Source of the DNA: Sulfuriferula sp.
GTDB lineage: Bacteria > Pseudomonadota > Gammaproteobacteria > Burkholderiales > Sulfuriferulaceae
DNA length: 64,000 nucleotides
Reading direction: 5' to 3'
NCBI GenBank assembly: GCA_013140765.1
Contig: JABFSE010000021.1
Location: 1 to 64,000 of the forward strand
Shown here: in pieces, positions 10,080 through 20,182 of the stretch
Layout of the letters: every line of letters starts with the position of its first letter
Numbering within the stretch: position 1 is the stretch's first letter
Notes under the pieces: generated by a model
Told to the model about the DNA's origin: nothing
The model's input: only the letters and a program-made list of their open reading frames with translations
Databases searched by the model: none
Program-made: the position numbers and the translations under genes

Positions 10080-10820
10080 ATGCGCATACTTTTGAGCAAC
10101 GATGACGGTTATTTTGCGCCTGGTCTGGCTGTTCTAGCCAAAACTTTATCTACTATTGCTGATGTGGTTGTTGTCGCGCCTGAGCGTGATCGTAGTGGCG
10201 CGAGTAATTCGCTGACGCTGGATAGACCATTGATGTTGCGACAGGCTGATTCTGGTTTTTATTACGTCAATGGTACACCGACAGATTGCGTGCATTTAGC
10301 CGTGACTGGGATGCTGGAAACTTTACCTGATATGGTTATCTCTGGTATCAATCATGGTGCCAATATGGGTGACGATACCGTTTATTCAGGCACGGTGGCG
10401 GCGGCAACAGAAGGCTATTTGCTCGGCGTGCCTGCGATTGCGGTGTCGTTGACTAATCATAGTGGCGGGCATTTTGAGACCGCCGCGCAGGTGGTGCTGG
10501 GGTTGGTCGAGCGTATTTTTTCGCAATCGGTATTGTCGCCGATGTTGCTCAATGTGAATGTGCCCGATGTGCCTTATTCAGCGTTAAATGGTCAAAAAAT
10601 CACCCGTTTGGGGCGGCGACATAAAGCCGAGCCTGTCGTTAAATCAACCAATCCACGTGGTCAGACTGTTTATTGGGTGGGCGCGGCTGGGTCGGCACAA
10701 GATGCTAGTGAGGGAACGGATTTCTATGCGATTGCTCAGCAACAAGTCTCTATTACGCCGTTACAGATAGATTTAACGCATTATCAGCAAATGGAAGCGT
10801 TGCGTACATGGCTATTGTGA
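10080..10820 (+). CDS. surE: 5'/3'-nucleotidase SurE
   Basis: SurE dephosphorylates nucleoside 5'- and 3'-monophosphates (and short polyphosphate in E. coli) using a divalent metal. The 246-residue protein has the metal-binding SNDDG at its N-terminus, [15 protein letters not shown], and [18 protein letters not shown], all family signatures. Length is normal. It opens the surE-pcm-nlpD-rpoS cluster linked to stationary-phase survival; the pcm start codon overlaps its end. The ribosome-binding site before the ATG at 10080 is weak. Confidence 0.97.
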   Translation: MRILLSNDDGYFAPGLAVLAKTLSTIADVVVVAPERDRSGASNSLTLDRPLMLRQADSGFYYVNGTPTDCVHLAVTGMLETLPDMVISGINHGANMGDDTVYSGTVAAATEGYLLGVPAIAVSLTNHSGGHFETAAQVVLGLVERIFSQSVLSPMLLNVNVPDVPYSALNGQKITRLGRRHKAEPVVKSTNPRGQTVYWVGAAGSAQDASEGTDFYAIAQQQVSITPLQIDLTHYQQMEALRTWLL

Positions 10821-11479
10821 GAGTAAATCGACATGACGGTATAGGCATGACTTCTGAGCGCACGCGTTTGCGCATGGTTGATCGCTTACGTGAAAAAGGG
10901 ATTAAAGATGTCGATGTGTTGACGGCGATGTCGCTAGTGCCTAGGCATGTTTTTGTCAGCGAGGCGTTATCTATACGTGCATATGAAGACACGGCTTTGC
11001 CTATTGGTTTTGGTCAGACGATTTCTCATCCTTATAGTGTTGCGCGTATGCTTGAAGTGTTGCGTAACGGGCAGGATTTGCAACGGGTGCTGGAGGTGGG
11101 TTGTGGGTGTGGTTATCAGGCGGTGGTGTTGTCTAAACTGGCGCGCGAAGTCTATTCAATTGAGCGTATTGCCAGCTTATTAGGGCAGGCGCGGCGCACT
11201 GTGCGTTCGTTACGTATCGCTAATGTCAAGGTGCAACATGGTGATGGGCATTTGGGCATACCTGATATTGCGCCTTTCGATGGTATTATTTTAGCGGCAG
11301 CAGGGGTAGAAGCACCGCCTGCTTTATTGGCGCAACTGGCAGTGGGTGGACGTTTGGTCATGCCGCGCGGCGTGGGCGAGTCGCAGCAAATGGTATTGAT
11401 AGAACGGCAAGCGGATGCGTATCATGAGCAAGTATTAGAAATGGTGCATTTTGTACCGTTGTTGCCAGGGGTAGCTTGA
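10808..11479 (+). CDS. pcm: protein-L-isoaspartate O-methyltransferase
   Basis: Methylates isoaspartyl residues in damaged proteins, using S-adenosylmethionine, to start their repair. The 223 residues include the substrate-side [18 protein letters not shown], the SAM-binding motif I ([11 protein letters not shown]), the post-I acidic residue in YSIER, and VHFVPLLPG near the end. The ATG at 10808 overlaps surE by 13 bases; a second ATG at 10847 (MTSERTR) is also possible, and neither has a strong ribosome-binding site. The next gene starts on the stop codon (TGATG). Confidence 0.95.
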   Translation: MAIVRVNRHDGIGMTSERTRLRMVDRLREKGIKDVDVLTAMSLVPRHVFVSEALSIRAYEDTALPIGFGQTISHPYSVARMLEVLRNGQDLQRVLEVGCGCGYQAVVLSKLAREVYSIERIASLLGQARRTVRSLRIANVKVQHGDGHLGIPDIAPFDGIILAAAGVEAPPALLAQLAVGGRLVMPRGVGESQQMVLIERQADAYHEQVLEMVHFVPLLPGVA

Positions 11480-12432
11480 TGAGAGTAGCGAGTGCGATAG
11501 TGGTGATGGCAATGCTGGCTGGATGTAGTACCACGCAAGTGGCTCCTGTGGAGGAGCGCGGCGTTAATAAAGCGTCTGCCGCTAAACCAGCACCGCGTAA
11601 AGTGCGTGATTGGCGACCTGCTACGCATACTGTGGTTAAGGGTGATACTTTGTATAGTATTGCGCTGGAATATGGGCTGGATTATCGCGAATTAAGTGCT
11701 TGGAATAAACTCAATGATGTAAACGTGATTTATGTTGGTCAGGTATTGCGTTTGGCGGAGACTGTAGCCGCGCCTGTCGAAACGGTGCAAGTGAGCGCAC
11801 TTAAACCGAATGTTGTGGCTACTCAGCCGTTAGTGGAAGTGAGTAATGTTGAGCAACCGTTAGCATTGAAGTTACCTTACTCAGAACAAGCGGTAGTGCA
11901 ATTAAAGCAAGCGGCTATGCCTACCGTTGTGCCGCCTACCTTAAAATCTGTTGTTGTGCCTGTGGCGACGGTGACGACGGTTAAAGAGGCAGCCTCTAAA
12001 GACGTATCTGCGAAAGAGGTGACCAAAGAAACCGCGCCTAAAGAAACGGATGATGTTGCGTTAGATTGGATGTGGCCAACGCAGGGGCGCATGATAGCTG
12101 AATTTAGCGAGGCAAAATCCAGCAAGGGTATTGATATCGCGGGGACGGCAGGGCAGGCTGTGTATGCGGCGGCGGCGGGTAAGGTAGTTTATAGTGGCGC
12201 GGGGTTACGCGGTTATGGCAAGCTGGTTATTATTAAGCATAATGTGATTTATTTAAGTGCCTATGCGCATAATCAGCAGATTTTGGTGAAGGAAGGTCAA
12301 GTTGTGACGCGTGGGCAAAAAATTGCGGAAATGGGCAATACCGACGCGGATCAAGTTAAGTTGCATTTTGAAATTCGTCAAATGGGGAAACCTGTTGATC
12401 CTTTGAAATACTTACCTGATTCGAGTAAATAG
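11479..12432 (+). CDS. nlpD: NlpD-like lipoprotein (LysM and degenerate peptidase M23)
   Basis: An outer-membrane lipoprotein that in E. coli activates the amidase AmiC at the septum. The 317 residues show a signal peptide with lipobox (Leu-Ala-Gly-Cys at 13-16), a LysM domain (about 50-95, [13 protein letters not shown]), a low-complexity Ala/Val/Pro/Lys linker, and a C-terminal M23 domain (about 195-310). The M23 zinc residues are missing: the first metal site reads SKGIDIAG and the HxH is KLHFE, just as in catalytically dead NlpD. The ATG overlaps the pcm stop. rpoS follows one base after the stop; in E. coli the rpoS promoter lies inside nlpD. Confidence 0.93.
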   Translation: MRVASAIVVMAMLAGCSTTQVAPVEERGVNKASAAKPAPRKVRDWRPATHTVVKGDTLYSIALEYGLDYRELSAWNKLNDVNVIYVGQVLRLAETVAAPVETVQVSALKPNVVATQPLVEVSNVEQPLALKLPYSEQAVVQLKQAAMPTVVPPTLKSVVVPVATVTTVKEAASKDVSAKEVTKETAPKETDDVALDWMWPTQGRMIAEFSEAKSSKGIDIAGTAGQAVYAAAAGKVVYSGAGLRGYGKLVIIKHNVIYLSAYAHNQQILVKEGQVVTRGQKIAEMGNTDADQVKLHFEIRQMGKPVDPLKYLPDSSK

Positions 12433-12433
12433 C

Positions 12434-13351
12434 ATGAATGATGCCGATAATCAGCCCGAAATGCCATTGGATGAAGATGCGTTAGCGCATGTTTGGTGGC
12501 TAGATGCGTTGGTTGATGAGCCGCAGCTGGATGTTACGCAAATGTATTTGCATGATATTGCGCATGATGCTTTGTTGACTGCGGATGATGAGCTGGCGTT
12601 GGCTAGGCGTGTTGTGCAGGGTGATTTTGACGCGCGGCAAAAAATGATTACCAGTAATTTACGTTTAGTGGTGAGTATTGCTAAACATTATCAACATCGT
12701 AGCATGGCGTTACTGGATTTGATTGAAGAGGGTAATTTGGGATTGATGCACGCCTTGGATAAATTTGATCCAGAGCGTGGGTTTCGTTTTTCTACTTACG
12801 CTAGTTGGTGGATACGTCAGCATATTGAACGTGCGATTATGAATCAATCGCGCACGGTGCGATTGCCTGTGCATATTGTGAAAGCAATCAATGTGATATT
12901 GCGTGCACGCCATCATTTGAATAAAGCGGGCGTGCATGATGCGAGCTTGGCTGATATTGCGCATTTAGTGCATTTGCCTGAAGCTGAAGTGGATGCTTTG
13001 CTGCGACTGAATGATGGCACTTTGTCACTGGATACGCCGTTGGATGGCGACGGTGATTTGAGTATGGGCGAGGCCATTGCGGATGAGTCTGCGTTATTAC
13101 CTGATGCCGCACTGGCACAAATGGAAATCGTGAATTTTATCCAGACTTGGTTGAAGTTGCTAACGGATAAACAACGCAGTGTGATAGAGCAGCGTTATGG
13201 TTTGAATAATTTTGAGGCGGCAACATTGGAACAAATTGCGGATGGTTTGAATTTGAGCCGTGAGCGGGTGCGGCAAATTCAGGCTGAAGCCTTGTTGTTG
13301 TTGCGTAAACAGGTGCGGCGAGCAGGTATAGATAAAGCAGGTTTGCTGTGA
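12434..13351 (+). CDS. rpoS: RNA polymerase sigma factor RpoS
   Basis: The stationary-phase and general stress sigma factor. The 305 residues contain region 1.2 (about 35-65), region 2 with [20 protein letters not shown] and [20 protein letters not shown], region 3, and region 4 with the helix-turn-helix [14 protein letters not shown]. No long region 1.1 or non-conserved insert is present, so it is RpoS-type rather than RpoD. Position right after nlpD confirms this. It is somewhat shorter than the 330-residue E. coli protein, mostly at the N- and C-termini. The next gene's GTG overlaps its stop. Confidence 0.96.
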   Translation: MNDADNQPEMPLDEDALAHVWWLDALVDEPQLDVTQMYLHDIAHDALLTADDELALARRVVQGDFDARQKMITSNLRLVVSIAKHYQHRSMALLDLIEEGNLGLMHALDKFDPERGFRFSTYASWWIRQHIERAIMNQSRTVRLPVHIVKAINVILRARHHLNKAGVHDASLADIAHLVHLPEAEVDALLRLNDGTLSLDTPLDGDGDLSMGEAIADESALLPDAALAQMEIVNFIQTWLKLLTDKQRSVIEQRYGLNNFEAATLEQIADGLNLSRERVRQIQAEALLLLRKQVRRAGIDKAGLL

Positions 13352-14013
13352 CGGCACTGTTGCCTTGGCAAGACATTGATACCGTGCTGTTTGATATGGA
13401 CGGTACGTTGTTGGATTTACACTACGATAATTATTTCTGGCGACAGTATTTGCCGCAACGTTATGCCCAGCAACAGGGGATGTCTTTGACTGTTGCAAAG
13501 GCTTATTTAACGCCGCTATTTGCCCAGCATTATGGTCGTTTACAGTGGTATTGCTTGGACTTTTGGCAGGCGCAATTGGGCATGGATGTGCTAGCACTTA
13601 AGCAGGAAGTTCAGCATTTGATTGCTGTCCGTGCGGGCGTGTTGGATTTTTTACAGGCGTTACGGCAGGCGGGCAAGCAGATAGTGCTGGTTACCAATGC
13701 GCACGGCGATAGTTTGCGATTGAAAATGCAGTGCACGGGCTTAGCTCCTAAGTTTGATTATATATACACATCGCATCAATTTGGTTTGGCAAAAGAGCAA
13801 GCTGGATTTTGGCAGGCGTTGCGTGATGAGCTTAAGTTTGATGCGACACGCACGCTACTTTTTGACGATAGTTTGCCTGTGTTGCGTAGTGCGCGACAGT
13901 ATGGTTTGGCGCATCTCATGGGTATCGTGCAACCAGATAGTCAAGTCGCGCCATTGGTGACAGATGAGTTTATGATGGTACATCAGTTTGCGGATTTATT
14001 GCCTATTGCTTAG
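13348..14013 (+). CDS. yrfG: HAD-family GMP/IMP nucleotidase (YrfG-like)
   Basis: A haloacid-dehalogenase phosphatase of 221 residues; the E. coli relative YrfG hydrolyses GMP and IMP. Motif I is [10 protein letters not shown] (catalytic Asp and +2 Asp), followed by the family-specific [11 protein letters not shown] and LQWYCLDFW, motif II in LVTNAH, and motif IV in LLFDDSLP. The start is GTG at 13348, overlapping the rpoS stop by four bases. The 3' end overlaps the convergent next gene by four bases. Substrate is inferred from family resemblance. Confidence 0.9.
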   Translation: MTALLPWQDIDTVLFDMDGTLLDLHYDNYFWRQYLPQRYAQQQGMSLTVAKAYLTPLFAQHYGRLQWYCLDFWQAQLGMDVLALKQEVQHLIAVRAGVLDFLQALRQAGKQIVLVTNAHGDSLRLKMQCTGLAPKFDYIYTSHQFGLAKEQAGFWQALRDELKFDATRTLLFDDSLPVLRSARQYGLAHLMGIVQPDSQVAPLVTDEFMMVHQFADLLPIA

Positions 14014-14384
14014 TCCTGCAATATGCCAGCAACGACATTGCGTCCCTCGGCTACTAAAATGTTATAAGTGCGACAGGCAGCTTTGGTGTCCATGACTTCT
14101 AAACCTATACCTGCTTGCTGGAGCGCAACTGATAAGCGCGGATGTGGGAACTGTAAACGCATACCTGTGCCTAATAAGACGATTTCGGGCTGCAGGCTGG
14201 CGATACGAGCGAAGTGTTCGGTGGTCAGCGCGTCAAAATTAGCAACTTGCCAATCGCTTAATATGCTGTTGGTGGTGACGAGTAAGCTGGTTTGGGTATG
14301 ACGTTCGCCATTGATAATGACGTAATTATCACCATAGCCAGTGAATAAATTCAGACCTTCAGGTTGGGTTAAGTGGAATTTCAA
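14010..14384 (-). CDS. Mth938-like domain protein (DUF498)
   Basis: A 124-residue protein with the Mth938/NDUFAF3-like domain: an N-terminal strand followed by VLLGTGMRLQFP and GLEVMDTKAACRTYNIL, then a C-terminal GRNVVAGIL. The function in bacteria is unknown. I place the start at the TTG whose complement ends at 14384, because GGAG lies six to nine bases before it and the family begins at KFHLTQ; the frame is open further upstream but has no good site. It converges on yrfG with a four-base overlap and diverges from alaT. This gene next to alaT-hom-thrC is a common betaproteobacterial arrangement. Confidence 0.82.
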   Translation of the reverse strand: MKFHLTQPEGLNLFTGYGDNYVIINGERHTQTSLLVTTNSILSDWQVANFDALTTEHFARIASLQPEIVLLGTGMRLQFPHPRLSVALQQAGIGLEVMDTKAACRTYNILVAEGRNVVAGILQD

Positions 14385-14490
14385 TGGGTTCTCCAATTGC
14401 GGGATAGGTGTACAGTCGAGTAAGATTATACATTTTGATAGCGCGTTGACCAAGTTGCCCTGATTTGTGGGGATATAGAAAGAATAGTAA

Positions 14491-15747
14491 ATGACGAAAG
14501 CGGTGCAAATGTTGCGACCAGTAAAAAAATCAAGCAAATTGGATAATGTTTGTTACGACATACGTGGCCCCGTGATGGCGCGTGCCAAGCAAATGGAGGA
14601 CGAGGGGCAACGTATCATCAAGCTGAACATCGGTAATCCTGCGCCGTTTGGTTTTGAAGCCCCTGAAGAAATCGTGCAGGATGTGATATTGAATCTGCCG
14701 AATGCGTCTGGCTATACTGATTCTAAAGGTTTATTTTCAGCGCGTAAGGCTATCATGCACTATACCCAAAGTAAGGGCATTGCGGGTGTGCAGATTGATG
14801 ACATTATCATCGGTAATGGCGCATCTGAGCTGATAGTCATGGCGATGCAAGGTTTGTTAAATCCAGGTGACGAGGTATTAGTGCCTGCACCTGATTATCC
14901 TTTGTGGACAGCGGCGGCAACGTTGGCAGGCGGTACGGCACGACATTATTTATGCGACGAGAGCCAAAATTGGATGCCTGATTTAGACGACATCCGCGCC
15001 AAAATAAAACCGAATACTCGCGCAATTGTCATTATTAACCCTAATAATCCTACAGGTGCGTTATATACGCGTGAGCTGTTGTTGGGCGTATTGGCGATTG
15101 CGCGTGAGCATCAGTTGATTGTTTACGCTGATGAGATTTATGACAAAGTGCTTTATGATGCGCACCAGCACGTATCTATAGCTTCATTGGCAGATGATGT
15201 GTTGTGCCTGACCTTAAACGGCTTGTCTAAGAACTATCGTGCTTGCGGCTACCGCTCGGGTTGGATGGTGATTTCTGGTGATAAACGCCATGCACAGGAT
15301 TATATAGAAGGCTTGAACATGCTGGCTTCTATGCGTTTGTGTTCTAACGTGCCTGGGCAATATGCTATCCAAACAGCATTGGGCGGGCATCAAAGTATAG
15401 AAGAGCTGGTTGCCCCAGGTGGGCGTTTAGCGCGACAACGCGATTTAGCTTGGGAACTGTTGACAGCGATACCTGGTGTGACTTGTGTGAAACCGCAAGC
15501 GGCGTTGTACATGTTTCCACGTTTGGATGCGCAGATGTATCCGATTAAAAATGATCAGAAATTTATTCTGGATTTGTTAGAAGAAGAGCGCGTGTTATTG
15601 GTGCAGGGCACGGGGTTTAATTGGCCGCATCCTGACCATTTTCGGGTAGTGATACTGCCTTACGAAGATGAGTTACGTGAGGCTATGGCGCGTATTGCGC
15701 GTTTTCTGGAACGGTATCGTAAACTGCATGGCAGTGTTGAAGTATAG
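14491..15747 (+). CDS. alaT: pyridoxal phosphate-dependent aminotransferase (AlaT/AlaA type)
   Basis: A class I aminotransferase, probably making alanine from pyruvate and glutamate. The 418 residues show the substrate-side KLNIGNPAPFGFEAP, the VIINPNNPTGA motif, the DEIYDKVLYD segment, and the PLP-lysine region (LNGLSKNYRACGYRSGWM). These match AlaA/AlaT rather than aspartate aminotransferase. It lies 10 bases before hom and heads the alaT-hom-thrC run, so it may be co-regulated with threonine synthesis. Confidence 0.93.
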   Translation: MTKAVQMLRPVKKSSKLDNVCYDIRGPVMARAKQMEDEGQRIIKLNIGNPAPFGFEAPEEIVQDVILNLPNASGYTDSKGLFSARKAIMHYTQSKGIAGVQIDDIIIGNGASELIVMAMQGLLNPGDEVLVPAPDYPLWTAAATLAGGTARHYLCDESQNWMPDLDDIRAKIKPNTRAIVIINPNNPTGALYTRELLLGVLAIAREHQLIVYADEIYDKVLYDAHQHVSIASLADDVLCLTLNGLSKNYRACGYRSGWMVISGDKRHAQDYIEGLNMLASMRLCSNVPGQYAIQTALGGHQSIEELVAPGGRLARQRDLAWELLTAIPGVTCVKPQAALYMFPRLDAQMYPIKNDQKFILDLLEEERVLLVQGTGFNWPHPDHFRVVILPYEDELREAMARIARFLERYRKLHGSVEV

Positions 15748-15757
15748 AAAGAGTTAA

Positions 15758-17071
15758 ATGAAAGCTATGAATGTAGGTTTGATCGGTTTAGGTACGGTAG
15801 GTGGCGGTACATTGACGGTATTGCGTCGTAATGCGGCAGAAATCACGCGCCGCGCAGGGCGTGAAATACGGGTAACGATGGCGGCAGTGCGTGATTTGGA
15901 TAAGGCGCAAATATACGCCGCACCTGATTTGATATTAACGGATAATCCGTTTGCTATCGTTGATAATCCCAGTATTGATATCGTGGTTGAAATGATAGGC
16001 GGAGACAGTCCCGCCAAAGAGTTGATATTGATGGCAATTGAAAACGGTAAACATGTCGTGACCGCAAATAAAGCCTTGATTGCCAATCATGGTACTGAGA
16101 TTTTTGCCGCCGCCCAGCGTAAGGGCGTGATGGTTGCTTTTGAAGCGGCAGTGGGCGGCGGTATCCCAATTATTAAAGCAATACGTGAAGGTTTGTCGGC
16201 TAACCGTATCGAATGGATAGCAGGCATTATTAACGGCACAACTAATTTTATCCTTACCGAAATGCGTGATAAAGGCGCTGATTTTGCCGATGTGCTCAAG
16301 GAAGCGCAGGCATTAGGCTATGCTGAGTCTGATCCTACTTTTGACGTAGAAGGCGTGGATGCGGCGCATAAATTGACCATTATGTCGGCGATAGCATTCG
16401 GTATTCCTATGCAGTTTGATAAGGCGCATATCGAAGGCATTACCAAGCTCACGGGTGATGACGTGAGATATGCCGAAGAACTCGGTTATCGTATTAAATT
16501 ACTGGGTATCACCAAGCGTACTCCACAGGGTATAGAGTTGCGCGTGCACCCTGCGCTTATCCCTGCAAAGCGCTTAATTGCTAATGTGGATGGCGCAATG
16601 AATGCGGTGCTGGTCAAAGGTGATGCGGTGGGCGTGACCTTGTATTACGGCGCAGGCGCGGGGGCAGAGCCTACCGCATCGTCGGTGGTGGCAGATTTAG
16701 TTGATGTGACGCGTATGCACACGGCAGATCCGCATAACCGCGTGCCACATTTGGCGTTTCAGCCTGATACCTTGTCAGATGAGCCGATATTAGCGATGGA
16801 TGATGTGCGCACGGCGTATTATTTGCGCTTGCGGGCATTTGATAAGCCTGGCGTGTTGGCGGATGTGACGCGTATTTTGGCTGATTCAGATATTTCTATT
16901 GACGCGATGATGCAAAAAGAGCCGCATGAAGGGCAAGAGTTGGTCGATATTATTATCTTGACACATCAATGCGTAGAAAAAAATGTAAACGCAGCTATGC
17001 TTAAAATAGAAGCATTGGCAGCGATTTCAGCTCCTGTTGCTCGGATACGCCTAGAAGAATTGGCGAGATAA
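15758..17071 (+). CDS. hom: homoserine dehydrogenase
   Basis: Reduces aspartate semialdehyde to homoserine with NAD(P)H, the branch point to threonine and methionine. The 437 residues have the N-terminal Rossmann motif GLIGLGTVGGGT, the catalytic domain with NGTTNFILTEM and GYAESDPTFDVEG, and a C-terminal ACT domain (about 350-430) that in the family senses threonine. It is a monofunctional enzyme without an aspartokinase part. Possible ATGs are 15758 and 15767. thrC follows 12 bases downstream. Confidence 0.97.
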   Translation: MKAMNVGLIGLGTVGGGTLTVLRRNAAEITRRAGREIRVTMAAVRDLDKAQIYAAPDLILTDNPFAIVDNPSIDIVVEMIGGDSPAKELILMAIENGKHVVTANKALIANHGTEIFAAAQRKGVMVAFEAAVGGGIPIIKAIREGLSANRIEWIAGIINGTTNFILTEMRDKGADFADVLKEAQALGYAESDPTFDVEGVDAAHKLTIMSAIAFGIPMQFDKAHIEGITKLTGDDVRYAEELGYRIKLLGITKRTPQGIELRVHPALIPAKRLIANVDGAMNAVLVKGDAVGVTLYYGAGAGAEPTASSVVADLVDVTRMHTADPHNRVPHLAFQPDTLSDEPILAMDDVRTAYYLRLRAFDKPGVLADVTRILADSDISIDAMMQKEPHEGQELVDIIILTHQCVEKNVNAAMLKIEALAAISAPVARIRLEELAR

Positions 17072-17083
17072 AAAGGTGGAAAT

Positions 17084-18526
17084 ATGACGATGCGTTATAT
17101 CAGCACACGCGGCAATTCGCCCGCGCAGACATTTACCCAGATTTTGTTGGGTGGGCTTGCACCCGACGGCGGTTTATATTTGCCTGAAACTTATCCGCAT
17201 TTTGGCGCGGCAGATTTATCCACTATGCGCGGGATGAATTACCGTGACTTAGCATTTACAGTATTGTCGCGATTTATAGATGATATTCCCGCTGATGATT
17301 TACGTGCAATTATTGATAAAACTTATACTGCTGAGGTGTATTGCAATGCGCGTAATGACGAGCAAGCCGCAGATATTACGCCACTGCATACTTTAGAGCC
17401 TGGTTTGCATTTGTTGTGTTTGTCTAATGGGCCGACATTGGCTTTCAAAGACATGGCGATGCAGTTGCTGGGAAATCTGTTTGAGTATGTGCTGAATAAA
17501 GACAATGCAGATATTAATATTCTCGGTGCAACCTCAGGTGATACAGGTTCTGCGGCTGAGTACGCGATGCGCGGCAAGCGTGGTATTAGCGTATTTATGT
17601 TGTCGCCGCACAATAAAATGAGCCGTTTTCAAACCGCGCAAATGTTTTCATTGCAAGATGAAAATATCCATAACATTGCGGTCAATGGCGTGTTTGATGA
17701 TTGCCAAGATATTGTTAAAGCGGTATCCAATGATCATGAATTCAAAGAAAAATACAAAATAGGTGCGGTAAACTCCATCAATTGGGGGCGCGTTGCGGCG
17801 CAGGTGGTGTATTACTTCAAGGGCTATTTTGCCGCTACGCATGATAATAGCCAGCAGGTGAGTTTCTCCGTACCGTCAGGTAATTTTGGTAACGTGTGTG
17901 CTGGGCATATCGCCCGCATGATGGGCTTGCCGATTAAGCAGTTAATCGTTGCGACCAATGAAAATGATGTGCTGGATGAGTTTTTTAAGACTGGTGTGTA
18001 TCGCCCACGTGCGGCGGCGCAAACTTATCATACTAGCAGTCCGTCTATGGATATTTCCAAAGCCTCTAATTTCGAGCGTTTCATCGCCGATGTGGTTGGG
18101 CGTGATGGCGCGGTATTGCGTACACTCTGGGCGCAAATAGAGCAGGGCGGGGCGTTCGATTTGAATGAGCAAGATCGGTACGAGCAGGTGGCAGAGTATG
18201 CCATGGTTTCAGGTGTCAGCAGTCATGCGCATCGTATGGAAACAATACGCGATACTTGGGAAAAATATGGGGTGATGATAGACACGCATACGGCAGATGG
18301 TCTGAAAGTCGGGCTAGAGTATTTCGAGCCAGGTACGCCTATGATAGTGCTGGAAACTGCATTGCCCGCTAAATTTGATGAAGCGATACACGAGGCTTTG
18401 GGACGTGCACCTGAGCGTCCGGCGAGTATCGGTGCAATAGAGGATTTACCGCAACGTTACACCGTTATGAATAATGATGTGGTTGCGATTAAGCAGTTTG
18501 TTGTATCAAACTTGATGATGGATTAA
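17084..18526 (+). CDS. thrC: threonine synthase
   Basis: Converts O-phosphohomoserine to threonine, using PLP. The 480-residue length and the opening MRYISTRG fit the longer class of threonine synthase found in proteobacteria and yeast. The PLP lysine lies in LAFKDMAMQ; the phosphate-binding ATSGDTGSAA and the VPSGNFGN segment are present. AAGGTGG upstream provides the ribosome-binding site for the ATG at 17084. It ends five bases before the next gene. Confidence 0.97.
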   Translation: MTMRYISTRGNSPAQTFTQILLGGLAPDGGLYLPETYPHFGAADLSTMRGMNYRDLAFTVLSRFIDDIPADDLRAIIDKTYTAEVYCNARNDEQAADITPLHTLEPGLHLLCLSNGPTLAFKDMAMQLLGNLFEYVLNKDNADINILGATSGDTGSAAEYAMRGKRGISVFMLSPHNKMSRFQTAQMFSLQDENIHNIAVNGVFDDCQDIVKAVSNDHEFKEKYKIGAVNSINWGRVAAQVVYYFKGYFAATHDNSQQVSFSVPSGNFGNVCAGHIARMMGLPIKQLIVATNENDVLDEFFKTGVYRPRAAAQTYHTSSPSMDISKASNFERFIADVVGRDGAVLRTLWAQIEQGGAFDLNEQDRYEQVAEYAMVSGVSSHAHRMETIRDTWEKYGVMIDTHTADGLKVGLEYFEPGTPMIVLETALPAKFDEAIHEALGRAPERPASIGAIEDLPQRYTVMNNDVVAIKQFVVSNLMMD

Positions 18527-18531
18527 AAAAT

Positions 18532-19140
18532 ATGAAGTTAATTGCATCATTAACCAGCCCTTTTGCCCGCAAAGTGCGGATAGTGCTGGCAGAAAAGCAC
18601 ATAGAATGCGAATTGCAAATTGATGTGCCGTGGGATGCCGATACGCATGTGCCTGATTATAATCCACTCGGTAAAATCCCCGTGTTGTTGATGGATGACG
18701 GTACGGCTTTATATGATTCGCGGGTCATCGTAGAGTATTTGGATCACGCGACACCCGTGCGTAATGTTTTCCCTAAAGAATCCCGTAGTCGTATTTTGGC
18801 TAAACGCTGGGAAGCGTTGGGCGACGGCATCTGTGATGCTGCGGCGACGATATTTCTGGAGCAAAAACGCCCTGTCCCGCAACAAAATCCTGAGTGGATA
18901 GCACGCCAAACACAAAAAATTCACCGTGGATTAGCGGCTGTTGCCACTGACTTGGGAGAGCATAGTTGGTGCATGGGCGATAACTTTACGCTTGCAGATA
19001 TTGCAGTCGGCTGCGCTTTGGGTTATTTAGATTTACGTTTTCCACATATTGCTTGGCGAGAAAATCACCCTAATCTGGGACGATTAGCGACTAAACTGGC
19101 TGAAAGAGCCTCATTTAGTAGCACAATGCCACCCGTTTGA
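18532..19140 (+). CDS. glutathione S-transferase family protein
   Basis: A 202-residue GST with an N-terminal thioredoxin-like domain (1-78) and an all-helical C-terminal domain. The opening KLIASLTSPFARKVRIVL and the ALYDSRVIVEYLD glutathione-binding segment (with the cis-Pro in GKIPVL) resemble the YibF group. The substrate is unknown. It sits five bases after thrC and is probably in the same transcript, closed by the terminator at 19148. Confidence 0.9.
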   Translation: MKLIASLTSPFARKVRIVLAEKHIECELQIDVPWDADTHVPDYNPLGKIPVLLMDDGTALYDSRVIVEYLDHATPVRNVFPKESRSRILAKRWEALGDGICDAAATIFLEQKRPVPQQNPEWIARQTQKIHRGLAAVATDLGEHSWCMGDNFTLADIAVGCALGYLDLRFPHIAWRENHPNLGRLATKLAERASFSSTMPPV

Positions 19141-19147
19141 ATGTAGT

Positions 19148-19174
19148 AAAAGCCCCTGATTAAGGGGCTTTTTT
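19148..19174 (+). terminator. Rho-independent terminator after alaT-hom-thrC-gst
   Basis: A 10-bp stem (AAAAGCCCCT with AGGGGCTTTT), GATTA loop, T run. Confidence 0.92.
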
Positions 19175-19267
19175 GTTTTGGCGTGTAAATTGCTTTATTG
19201 GTGTTTATATCACTGTGATAGTCACGAGATAGCACTAATATCTGGATATTGATAAGAGGGGTAGATA

Positions 19268-20182
19268 ATGCAAATTGGGATATTGGGTTTGGGTAAGATG
19301 GGCGCAAATATGGCACGGCGTTTAGCGCGTGGCGGAATCAGCGTGTTGGCTTGGAATCGTAGCTCGGCTGTTGCAACGGCACTGGCAGAAACAGAAGCTA
19401 ACGTCACCGCGTGTGCTGATATGGCGGCTATGGTTGCGCAGATGGCGAGTCCACGCGTGCTGTGGCTGATGTTGCCAGCAGGTGCGGCCACCGAAGTCGC
19501 CATGCAGCAATTGGCTGATTTGCTCTCGCCAGGCGATGTGGTCGTTAATGGTGCAAATGCGTTTTATAAAGACAGCCAGCGTCATGAAACTGAAATGCTG
19601 GCGCGTGGCTTGCGTTTTATGGATGCGGGCGTATCAGGTGGTGTTTGGGGTCTGGCGAATGGTTATGCGCTCATGGTCGGCGGTGCGGTGGAAACGGTAG
19701 CGTTAGTCACGCCTTATATTAAAGTGTTAGCACCAGGACCTGAAACAGGCTGGCTGCATTGCGGTCCTGCAGGCAGTGGGCATTTTGTCAAAATGGTACA
19801 TAACGGTATTGAATACGGCATGATGCAAGCATTGGGTGAAGGCTTGTCTTTGTTGCAAGGCAAGACAGAGTTTAATATCGACGTGGCGGCGGTCAGTGAG
19901 ATGTGGCGGCATGGCAGTGTGGTTCGTTCATGGTTGCTGGATTTGACAGCTGAATTTTTGCAACAGGATACAACGCTAGAAAACATAGCCCCGTTCGTGC
20001 CTGATTCTGGTGAAGGACGTTGGACGGTGCTGGAGTCAGTAGAGCAGGGTACGCCTACGCCGGTAATGACATTGGCGTTGATGATGCGTTTTGCAAGTCA
20101 AGGCAGAAATGATTACACCGATAAACTAATAGCCATGATGCGCAAAGGTTTTGGCGGGCATGGCGTGAAAGGGGACGTATGA
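19268..20182 (+). CDS. gnd: 6-phosphogluconate dehydrogenase, decarboxylating (short form)
   Basis: Oxidises 6-phosphogluconate to ribulose 5-phosphate and CO2. At 304 residues it belongs to the short (GndA/YqeC-type) forms, about two-thirds of the E. coli enzyme and often NAD-linked. The Rossmann motif [16 protein letters not shown], the [10 protein letters not shown] motif and the catalytic lysine region [16 protein letters not shown] are clear. GAGGGG before the ATG serves as ribosome-binding site. Its stop overlaps the zwf start (ATGA), so the two oxidative pentose phosphate steps are coupled. Confidence 0.95.
   Translation: MQIGILGLGKMGANMARRLARGGISVLAWNRSSAVATALAETEANVTACADMAAMVAQMASPRVLWLMLPAGAATEVAMQQLADLLSPGDVVVNGANAFYKDSQRHETEMLARGLRFMDAGVSGGVWGLANGYALMVGGAVETVALVTPYIKVLAPGPETGWLHCGPAGSGHFVKMVHNGIEYGMMQALGEGLSLLQGKTEFNIDVAAVSEMWRHGSVVRSWLLDLTAEFLQQDTTLENIAPFVPDSGEGRWTVLESVEQGTPTPVMTLALMMRFASQGRNDYTDKLIAMMRKGFGGHGVKGDV

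Noticed and set aside
11479-12432. Active peptidoglycan endopeptidase
   Set aside because: The zinc-binding residues of M23 peptidases are missing, as in NlpD proteins that act as amidase activators.
12434-13351. Primary sigma factor RpoD
   Set aside because: It is too short, lacks region 1.1 and the large insert, and follows nlpD.
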